Both the position numbers and the translations under genes were made by a program. The notes under the pieces were generated by a model. The model saw only the letters and a list, made by a program, of their open reading frames with translations. It had not been told where the DNA came from and made no database searches. 64,000 bases of DNA. Origin: Endotrypanum monterogeii (lineage: Eukaryota; Euglenozoa; Kinetoplastea; Trypanosomatida; Trypanosomatidae). The DNA lies in the NCBI GenBank assembly GCA_000333855.2, contig CM007344.1, positions 314,598 to 378,597 on the forward strand, given 5' to 3'. Positions 40,012-47,847 of the stretch are shown one piece after another (position 1 is the first letter of the stretch; each line of letters starts with the position of its first letter).

Positions 40012-41013
40012 ATGGCGTCCCCCTGTGTTGGTGAGGACTTCTCCGAGGAGCTCACTTGCGCAGTGTGTCTCGACTCGTGGAAGGACCCGGTCGAGTTTGC
40101 GCCATGCGGGCACATTTTTTGTAAGGCATGTACGGCAGGCTTGAAGGAGTGCCCTGTGTGCCGCAAAACAATCAGTTCCAGTAGTACGCCGAACCGCACA
40201 CTCGTCAACATGGCGTTGCAGATTCGAGTCAGGTGCATGCAGTGCGGGTGGAAGGGGACGCGTGAGCACGGAAGGAATCACGTCTGTGGCTCCCAGGGAA
40301 TTTCTTCATCTGCGCCGCAGTCTCTGACGTCGTCTTCCCCGACGGCGCCCCCTTCAGCATCATACGAGAGCGCTTCCCTGGCATATGACCGGGCTAGGCC
40401 AGTACCACACATGCACGCCGAGTACGGCGGTCACTCTGTGGCACAGGGCACTGATAACCTTTGGACCAGTGGCGCGCCTGCACAGCCGGCTGCTGCCCCA
40501 GTGCGTCCTCGTGTGATCGAGCCGACCGGGCCATGCCCGTGGACGTTATACGGATTGGACCAAAGCGAGTACGATCAGATCGTCTCTCTTTTCGTTTTCT
40601 TCGACGAGAATGAAGGCGGGGCGCTGGACCGCAACGAGGTGGCGCGTCTCGCACGTTGGCTAAACTTTGCGAACACGCCGCAGGACGTGAAGCGCATTTT
40701 TGACGACATGGACGCCGACCGCAGCGGCAGCCTCTCCCTTGCTGAGTTCCTGACATGGCTGCGGTGGAACAAACCGAACCCGCAGGCCCTTTACGGGCTC
40801 ACACAGTCGCAGTACAACACGATCATGATGCAGTTCCACACATACGACAGGAACCAGGATGGGCGCTTAGAGGTGAATGACTTCACGCGACTTGTGCTGG
40901 GTTTAGGCGAGGTGCGCGATGCCGCCACCGCGCAGCGTTTATTCCAGATGATCGATCGGAATCGAGACGGTGCGATCAGTCTGCACGAGTTTCTCATTTT
41001 CCGTGCGAGATAG
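40012..41013 (+). CDS. RING finger + four EF-hand protein, tandem copy 1
   Basis: The 333-residue protein joins two modules. A C3HC4 RING at residues 16-50 (Cys16, Cys19, Cys32, His34, Cys37, Cys40, Cys47, Cys50) is followed by a second Cys/His motif, CMQCGWKGTREHGRNHVC. A Ser/Pro/Ala-rich linker (about 95-175) leads to four EF-hands with loops DENEGGALDRNE, DADRSGSLSLAE, DRNQDGRLEVND and DRNRDGAISLHE. Loops 2-4 have good calcium ligands; loop 1 has Gly at position 5 where Asp or Ser is normal. This suggests a calcium-regulated ubiquitin ligase or adaptor. The pairing is unusual and I know no named orthologue. The ATG at 40012 begins the sequence shared with copy 2; upstream DNA diverges, which supports this start. 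Confidence 0.92.
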   Translation: MASPCVGEDFSEELTCAVCLDSWKDPVEFAPCGHIFCKACTAGLKECPVCRKTISSSSTPNRTLVNMALQIRVRCMQCGWKGTREHGRNHVCGSQGISSSAPQSLTSSSPTAPPSASYESASLAYDRARPVPHMHAEYGGHSVAQGTDNLWTSGAPAQPAAAPVRPRVIEPTGPCPWTLYGLDQSEYDQIVSLFVFFDENEGGALDRNEVARLARWLNFANTPQDVKRIFDDMDADRSGSLSLAEFLTWLRWNKPNPQALYGLTQSQYNTIMMQFHTYDRNQDGRLEVNDFTRLVLGLGEVRDAATAQRLFQMIDRNRDGAISLHEFLIFRAR

Positions 41014-42057
41014 GGCTGTCCGAATCGAGATATGGGGATCCTGCTGGAAGCTAACCATGAACAGGTGGATGCGGATGGGGTGGGGTGGGGCTATGGCCGC
41101 TGCTGCGGTGTAGTTTCGTCGTGGCTTGCGGGAGTAGCCAAGACGACTGTGTGCACATAGAGGATGGGATATCAGCAGACACCCATGAGCCCTAGGCCGT
41201 GCCATGCGCACATTCGTTTTCTCTATCTTATGATGACAGGAGGTATCGATGCATGATAGAGGTGAGAAGAAGTGTTACGACGTGCTGCTGTTTCGCGGCG
41301 CTATCGAGGGTGTCTGAGAAATGCACTGGTACCGGTAGACGTACCTTGGACTACGATGGTCGGTCAGTCGTAGGCGACCGCAGTCTCTGTTTGTGTGGCG
41401 TCTTTATGCGAGAAATCTGCTGCGCAGAAGAGATACGAAAGGGACTGCAGGTGATGCATTTGCGGTTTTCTTTCCCGCTCAAAAGGAATGGCTCAAGCCC
41501 TCTTTGTGGGAATCTGGATCTCTGCAGTGGGTGCGGATGCAAGCACGACCACTGCCCCAGCCGACACTTTTTTTTTTGGTACGCGACCGTTGTATGGGCG
41601 TTTACCCTCTTATCCGTCTCTCCCCGTTTGCTCCACTACTCACCTTGCTGGTGGTTGTGCCATCGAGCTTTCGTCAAGTTCCGTTTCGGTTTCCCTGGAT
41701 GCAAACGGGTCACCTGACGGGTCTCTACCTGCAACACGCGTCTAGGTGCATACATTCTCACGTACAGCACCTCCTGCCTGATGATGCGTATGTTTTTCTA
41801 TGCTTGTGTGGGTAGGTACATGTGTGTGAGGGCTGTGCCAAACCTCGTCAGGACTCGTCCACATGCGCTCATGGAGGAGCGCGCAGGTGACCCCCTCTCT
41901 CCCTTGATCACTGTTCCCCCGGCTTCTACATGTTCCCCCCTCCTCGAATTTCTCTGCACTCATTTTCGATTCTGAACTCGGCATAGTTGATAGAAGTGCC
42001 CAGACATACGTCTTCCGACGATAGGCTTCCTTTCCTCCACCTCTACATTGCCCGACG
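41014..42057. other. Spacer between RING-EF copies 1 and 2
   Basis: About 1 kb without a credible gene; GC-moderate, with a T-run at 41571-41578 and C/T-rich DNA near 41600-41650 and 41890-42050. ORFs such as 41199-41717 are Cys/Phe/Arg-rich and not protein-like. The sequence is not similar to that upstream of copy 1, so only the coding unit is duplicated. Confidence 0.65.
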
Positions 42058-42551
42058 ATGGCGTCCCCCTGTGTTGGTGAGGACTTCTCCGAGGAGCTCA
42101 CTTGCGCAGTGTGTCTCGACTCGTGGAAGGACCCGGTCGAGTTTGCGCCATGCGGGCACATTTTTTGTAAGGCATGTACGGCAGGCTTGAAGGAGTGCCC
42201 TGTGTGCCGCAAAACAATCAGTTCCAGTAGTACGCCGAACCGCACACTCGTCAACATGGCGTTGCAGATTCGAGTCAGGTGCATGCAGTGCGGGTGGAAG
42301 GGGACGCGTGAGCACGGAAGGAATCACGTCTGTGGCTCCCAGGGAATTTCTTCATCTGCGCCGCAGTCTCTGACGTCGTCTTCCCCGACGGCGCCCCCTT
42401 CAGCATCATACGAGAGCGCTTCCCTGGCATATGACCGGGCTAGGCCAGTACCACACATGCACGCCGAGTACGGCGGTCACTCTGTGGCACAGGGCACTGA
42501 TAACCTTTGGACCAGCGGCGCGCCTGCACAGCCGCCGGCTGGCCCTCTGCG
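42058..42551 (+). CDS. RING + EF-hand protein, tandem copy 2 (5' part, cut by gap)
   Basis: The first 165 residues, with the complete RING, second finger and linker, are essentially identical to copy 1 up to about 42515. The last 35 bases before the N's differ (reading QPPAGPLR instead of QPAAAPVR). The rest lies in the gap. If this copy were full length (about 1,002 bp) it would run to about 43060, beyond the inferred start of copy 3, so the gap must be longer than its 527 N's or the copy is truncated. Confidence 0.88.
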
Positions 42552-43078
42552 NNNNNNNNNNNNNNNNNNNNNNNNNNNNNNNNNNNNNNNNNNNNNNNNN
42601 NNNNNNNNNNNNNNNNNNNNNNNNNNNNNNNNNNNNNNNNNNNNNNNNNNNNNNNNNNNNNNNNNNNNNNNNNNNNNNNNNNNNNNNNNNNNNNNNNNNN
42701 NNNNNNNNNNNNNNNNNNNNNNNNNNNNNNNNNNNNNNNNNNNNNNNNNNNNNNNNNNNNNNNNNNNNNNNNNNNNNNNNNNNNNNNNNNNNNNNNNNNN
42801 NNNNNNNNNNNNNNNNNNNNNNNNNNNNNNNNNNNNNNNNNNNNNNNNNNNNNNNNNNNNNNNNNNNNNNNNNNNNNNNNNNNNNNNNNNNNNNNNNNNN
42901 NNNNNNNNNNNNNNNNNNNNNNNNNNNNNNNNNNNNNNNNNNNNNNNNNNNNNNNNNNNNNNNNNNNNNNNNNNNNNNNNNNNNNNNNNNNNNNNNNNNN
43001 NNNNNNNNNNNNNNNNNNNNNNNNNNNNNNNNNNNNNNNNNNNNNNNNNNNNNNNNNNNNNNNNNNNNNNNNNNNNNN
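42552..43078. other. Assembly gap (527 N) inside the RING-EF tandem array
   Basis: 527 N's separate the first half of copy 2 from copy 3. Any ORF drawn across them, giving an apparent fusion of the two, is an artefact of reading N's as open. Confidence 0.98.
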
Positions 43079-44023
43079 TGGAAGGACCCGGTCGAGTTTG
43101 CGCCATGCGGGCACATTTTTTGTAAGGCATGTACGGCAGGCTTGAAGGGGTGCCCTGTGTGGCGCAAAACAATCAGTTGCAGTAGTACGCGGAACCGCAC
43201 ACTCGTCAACATGGCGTTGCAGATTCGAGTCAGGTGCATGCAGTGCGGGTGGAAGGGGACGCGTGAGCACGGAAGGAATCACGTCTGTGGCTCCCAGGGA
43301 ATTTCTTCATCTGCGCCGCAGTCTCTGACGTCGTCTTCCCCGACGGCGCCCCCTTCAGCATCATACGAGAGCGCTTCCCTGGCATATGACCGGGCTAGGC
43401 CAGTACCACACATGCACGCCGAGTACGGCGGTCACTCTGTGGCACAGGGCACTGATAACCTTTGGACCAGTGGCGCGCCTGCACAGCCGGCTGCTGCCCC
43501 AGTGCGTCCTCGTGTGATCGAGCCGACCGGGCCATGCCCGTGGACGTTATACGGATTGGATCAAAGCGAGTACGATCAGATCGTCTCTCTTTTCGTTTTC
43601 TTCGACGAGAATGAAAGCGGGGCGCTGGACCGCAACGAGGTGGCGCGTCTCGCACGTTGGCTAAACTTTGCGAACACGCCGCAGGACGTGAAGCGCATTT
43701 TTGACGACATGGACGCCGACCGCAGCGGCAGCCTCTCCCTTGCTGAGTTCCTGACATGGCTGCGGTGGAACAAACCGAACCCGCAGGCCCTTTACGGGCT
43801 CACACAGTCGCAGTACAACACGATCATGATGCAGTTCCACACATACGACAGGAACCAGGACGGGCTGGTCGCGATTCACGAGTTCGCGCGACTTGTGCTG
43901 GGTTTAGGCGAGGTGCGCGATGCCGCCACCGCGCAGCGTTTATTCCAGATGATCGATCGGGATCGAGACGGTGCGATCAGTCTGCACGAGTTTCTTACCT
44001 TCCGAGCTGGACGATCCTGCTAA
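43079..44023 (+). CDS. RING + EF-hand protein, tandem copy 3 (5' end in gap)
   Basis: The visible part starts at the Trp-Lys-Asp-Pro of the RING. By alignment with copy 1 its ATG would be at about 43013, within the N's. Four EF-hand loops are present: DENESGALDRNE, DADRSGSLSLAE, DRNQDGLVAIHE and DRDRDGAISLHE. Loop 1 is canonical here (Ser at position 5) and loop 3 differs strongly from copy 1. The C-terminus is FRAGRSC instead of FRAR. In the first 70 visible bases the RING carries Cys-to-Trp and three other changes that are probably sequencing errors. The encoded protein would be about 336 residues. Confidence 0.88.
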   Translation, partial: WKDPVEFAPCGHIFCKACTAGLKGCPVWRKTISCSSTRNRTLVNMALQIRVRCMQCGWKGTREHGRNHVCGSQGISSSAPQSLTSSSPTAPPSASYESASLAYDRARPVPHMHAEYGGHSVAQGTDNLWTSGAPAQPAAAPVRPRVIEPTGPCPWTLYGLDQSEYDQIVSLFVFFDENESGALDRNEVARLARWLNFANTPQDVKRIFDDMDADRSGSLSLAEFLTWLRWNKPNPQALYGLTQSQYNTIMMQFHTYDRNQDGLVAIHEFARLVLGLGEVRDAATAQRLFQMIDRDRDGAISLHEFLTFRAGRSC

Positions 44024-44369
44024 ACTAAACTCGCGAAGTTGAGATGTATTCTTTTTCTGTTTTTTTTTCACTGTAAATGCAGCAGTATCTGTGATGTGGG
44101 GGTGGGGAGAGGCGGGATATGAGGGGTTCGATAGCGGACAGGCGCGTAGACGTGACGTACGCATCCTTTATAATTTGCTGCTCTTCGCAATTCCGGTAGA
44201 TCTTTTCGTTGACGGATGACAGGAATCCCGCAGTGGTTTATCGTCTTAATCAAAGCGGGAGGCTTTGGTAGGTACTCGAATATATTTGCGTGCACATATA
44301 CACATAATGTCTTTTTGTCTCTCTATATACATAGACATTTCTCCGTTTAGGTAATGCCATGGTACCATT
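44024..44369. other. Spacer after RING-EF copy 3
   Basis: No gene seen. T-rich at 44050-44068, otherwise mixed; not similar to the DNA after copy 1. Confidence 0.65.
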
Positions 44370-44788
44370 CTTCTTCGCGTACTCTTATTTCTCGTATATT
44401 GTCAGCACCTCTTCCTTCATCACCCGGAGGGCGACTTGTGTCACATGCTAGTGTGTTGTTAGGGGGGGGCTGATGGGGTAAGGGGGGGGTACTCCAGCGG
44501 GGGACGGGGTGATCCAGTGCCCATTCTCTGGAGGAGGACTAGTGGCCGCTCTGCCCCGACCCTATGCTGAGGCGCTTTCGTCGGCCACAGGATCAGGCGC
44601 CGACGACACGAGGATGTGCGAGCGATGTGTCGCTACGGATGTCCGGTTGGAGTCGTGGATGGCGCTGCGCCGGGGTGACTCGCAGCAGTGAGCATGTGTG
44701 TGTCACTCACGTGCTAGGCAACCCATCGACGCGACTGGAACACATCCCACCAGGCACTCGCTGGGTACAAATGGGGAGGCTGAGCGCC
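44370..44788. repeat. Dispersed repeat, copy 3 (3' truncated)
   Basis: It matches 28465-28883, including the 80 bp left extension missing from copy 2, with few substitutions. The match ends abruptly at 44788 within the element, so the last ~210 bp of copy 1 are absent. Same orientation as the others. Confidence 0.9.
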
Positions 44789-45355
44789 TCCTCAAGATCA
44801 GGGACACCTTCAAGGAGGTATTAGATGCCTATTCGCACTGTTGGCTGACGTGATGAGCGCCTACTGTCTTTATAAATCTGGAACCTCTCCCTCTTTTTGC
44901 ACCTATTGCGTTTATTTGTCGGATTGTCGTCCCCGTTTCTTGGTTTCGATTAAATTTTTTTTTTCTGGGGCCCACGTATCGGCTCCGCAACACGTTCGGA
45001 ACGGAGCGCACACCGATTTCCCCCTTCATATACGTCTATTTGCACCATGAGTATAGGTGCATATCCATCGACTTCAAGGAACGGAGGCGTACAACTGGAG
45101 TGGCCGCTGGTCGTGTCTCCGGTACCACTCAGAAGGAGCAGAAGTACAGCGGTGGGTACAGCGGGGGTACGGTATTGACGTTTGCAGAGGTGCTGGTCTC
45201 GATCACACACTGCATCGTTCTCCACCTCCTCCTCGTATCTTTTCCTGTCTTTGTCATTCTTTCCATTTTTTGGTTTTCCGCCTGTCTCAAGGTGTTTCTA
45301 GACTGTGTCGTCGCAAAAATAGTGTTCTCACGGGGAGAGGGAGGAAGGGCCAAGG
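44789..45355. other. Spacer upstream of the coiled-coil gene
   Basis: No convincing gene. A T-run at 44956-44965 and pyrimidine-rich DNA at about 45215-45270 lie upstream of the next ATG and may guide trans-splicing. The ORF 45040-45519 overlaps the coiled-coil gene in another frame and is rejected. Confidence 0.6.
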
Positions 45356-45958
45356 ATGTCCGAACTCACGGCGTTCTCCGCCTACCAGACACGTTCTACA
45401 GTTTTGGTGGAGAAAGAAAGGGCACTAGACGCGCGCCGTGCCGCTGTTGCAGAGCTGCGGCAGGCTGTTGCCGCGCTCTCAAACGAGAACCGTATCCGAG
45501 AAGAGCAGCTTGTGGCTGAGCGCTCCCGTTTTAGGGACCGCAAGTCAGCTCAAGATGCAAAGGTCTCGGCAAAGGAAGCTGAGGCCTGTGATCAACAGAC
45601 TCGCCTCAGTGTATTAGAGGAAGAGGGGCGACAGCTCAGTAGCGCTATCGCCGAACGCGCGGATAGTGTTCAAACCGCTAACGCCGAGGTGGAGAGGCGC
45701 CGCGATCTCGAAAAGAGTTTGCGTGACGCCAGAGAGGTCCTCAATAGAGTGAAGTTCGCGTTGGAGGAAAACGATGCAAAAGTTATGCGGTTGGAGACCC
45801 GTATCGCGCGGCAGGAGCTGACCACTGACAAGCGGCATTCTCAGCTAGCGGAACGTGTACCACAGTTTTGGTTTCCCCGAGTACCGGAGGATGACAAATG
45901 TGCCTCCTTGGAGGACACTGCTGGCGAGAGTGTCTTTCTCGTGGACGAGCTCGCGTGA
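45356..45958 (+). CDS. Coiled-coil protein, unknown function
   Basis: The 200-residue protein is almost wholly predicted coiled coil from about residue 15 to 165, with heptad-like spacing and many Ala, Glu, Arg and Gln residues (EKERALDARRAAVAELRQAV, LSVLEEEGRQLSSAIAERAD, LRDAREVLNRVKFALEEND). The C-terminal 35 residues are not helical and contain a VPQFWFPRVPED segment. No enzymatic domain is present. The codon pattern is protein-like and the ATG is preceded by a purine-rich leader. Short coiled-coil proteins of this kind in trypanosomatids are often cytoskeletal or flagellar, but nothing in the sequence fixes the role. Confidence 0.77.
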   Translation: MSELTAFSAYQTRSTVLVEKERALDARRAAVAELRQAVAALSNENRIREEQLVAERSRFRDRKSAQDAKVSAKEAEACDQQTRLSVLEEEGRQLSSAIAERADSVQTANAEVERRRDLEKSLRDAREVLNRVKFALEENDAKVMRLETRIARQELTTDKRHSQLAERVPQFWFPRVPEDDKCASLEDTAGESVFLVDELA

Positions 45959-47847
45959 GATGATAGATCAATAGAAGTCACCGACTCCCCCCCCCCCTTC
46001 CCCAGGAATGTTTCCCTGGGTCCCTCAAGTTTGGCTGTTGCTTTGTATTTTCTCCCCTTTTTTTAAAAAATTCTTCGTTTCTATGTTAGATGCACGCCTC
46101 TTTTTTTTTTTTGCACGTTATTTAGTCGGTCTCTCAGCATCTACAGAGCTTTCTCGCCATTCGCTATCCGACTTTCACTTGATGTGTGTGTGTGTGTGTG
46201 CGTACGTACAAGTCTTGCCAAAAATAATAAGAAAAAGAAAGGGTTGCTGGTGCTGCTGCTCCTCCTCAGACTCATCCATTACACGAATGCTGAGCCGCGT
46301 TTCCCTCAACAGTTTTCTTATTATTATTATTATTGCTGATCTCTTTCTCAGTGCTCGCACTCTCTCGGTGTGCTGTATACCTTCGTCTTGACGCCCCTGC
46401 CTCCACAAACGCTGAGCCTTCGCTCGGCGAGTTATATCTCCATTTTCAAATCCGGTCATATGCGAACGTCTCTTTCTCATCAAAACCATATTCTCAACGG
46501 TTGTGCGAATATCGCCTCCTGTTGCTGCTTCGCAGAGTTCTCCTCCCGGGACTGGCTCCGTTGGTTCCTTTGTAGTCATGCGGCATTGCGGGCGTCGGGA
46601 TACAGTGCATTGATGCTGCCCAATCGCTGTGCTATCCTCTTCTTCGTCAGCTATGTGTTGAGGGAAGAGAGGGAGAGCGATTCATGTCTGCGAAAGGGTA
46701 TCAGCGTCGTCTTGTCCTCGCTCTGCATTGCTGCTCGCTTCTCCAGTTGGTGAAATCTTGTCACCTCGTTCTCTATGAAGTTGTGTACATCTTCCTTTTC
46801 TTATTCCTCGCTGACTTCATTTCTCATCTACGAGGCGCTCTCACTACGTCCTCACTTCCATATCTCTTGCTCTCTCTCTCCGTACGCTCTTTCACCCTCT
46901 CGTTCGGATCTGGGGTGCTGTGCAACGTCCATGTGCACTGGCGCGATCGGTATAGACACGCACAATACCTTCGACTCTTCGCTGTCTTCTGCTTCTCCTC
47001 TTCTCACCAACCTAAAGCGTTCGTGTGGTCACCTGTCCGCGGTTAAGCTATTTCCGTCTGTGCGAGGCGAAACTGTGGCTCTCTCTGTTGTGACTCCTGT
47101 GGCTTTCGAGCGCCGGCGGCGTAGAGGTGTCTATCGCGACACACACAGCGGATTAAGCATTTCAGCACGCAAGTCGTATCCCCCCCCCCCCAAACGTGAC
47201 AGATATATTCCCTTTTGATTGATTAACCCTTCCCTTTTTTAGGTCCACCTTAGGCCCTCGTTCTTCATCTCGATACGCCTTCCCGATCGTGATCTTGTAC
47301 TTACGTCCACACACACACACGCACGCACGTCATCATCTTATCCACTTCGGTTCCTGCGGTTTCTTTCAACGTTTTTTTTTTGTATTTCGCATTTTTGTAT
47401 TTCTCAGCTTCTGTCTTTTTTTTTTTCTTGTACTTCCCGTGAGTAGTCTCTCTCTCTCTCTGTGTACTTCACCTTTTTCGTCTTATTCCTTTTTTTTTTT
47501 CAATTCTTTCTTTCTCAAACCCACACGCCTACAGATATACTGCCATCTCTCTTCCTCCCCCCACTCACCACTTTTTTTTTTTTCGGGTTTTCCAGATATT
47601 CCTCGATTTTTGAACTCCACAGAATTACACCTGGTGGAACAGGTGGCCATCCCTGCGAGCGAATCCTTTCCCTTTTCATTTAAAAAAATCCCCCCAAAAA
47701 CGTTTTGGCTGCTCTACCCCACATTATTCTTATTCAGCTGAGGTACACACACACACACACACACACACCACAGCAATTGCGCCTTCGGTTTTTGTTGTAT
47801 CAGCTTACTCCCTTTCTTTTTCTAGGCTTTTCCAGATAAGCCAAGCG
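45959..47847. other. Long pyrimidine-rich spacer upstream of the surface-protein gene
   Basis: About 1.9 kb with no convincing gene. It is T/C-rich almost throughout (46030-46110, 46690-46900, 47340-47700), with a (TTA)n run at 46317-46334, C-runs at 45988-45997 and 47181-47190, and a CA run at about 47744-47769. Several ORFs up to 150 codons are Ser/Leu/Phe-rich translations of pyrimidine tracts. Confidence 0.65.
47806..47825 (+). promoter_or_regulatory. Predicted trans-splice acceptor of the surface-protein gene
   Basis: A pyrimidine tract ends in CTAG with AG at 47824-47825, 22 bases before the ATG at 47848. An AG slightly downstream, or one before the CA repeat, is an alternative. Confidence 0.5.

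Noticed and set aside
41199..41717. ORF of 172 codons between RING-EF copies 1 and 2
   Set aside because: Cys/Arg/Phe-rich, no domain, overlapped by other frames of similar quality.
42431..44023. Apparent 530-residue fusion across the N gap
   Set aside because: N's were read as open frame; the frame before the gap is not that of copy 2. It joins unrelated parts of two genes.
45040..45519. ORF of 159 codons overlapping the start of the coiled-coil gene
   Set aside because: Out of frame with the clear coiled-coil protein and without protein-like features.
46775..47218. ORF of 147 codons upstream of the surface-protein gene
   Set aside because: Ser/Leu/Pro-rich translation of a pyrimidine-rich leader; not conserved-looking.
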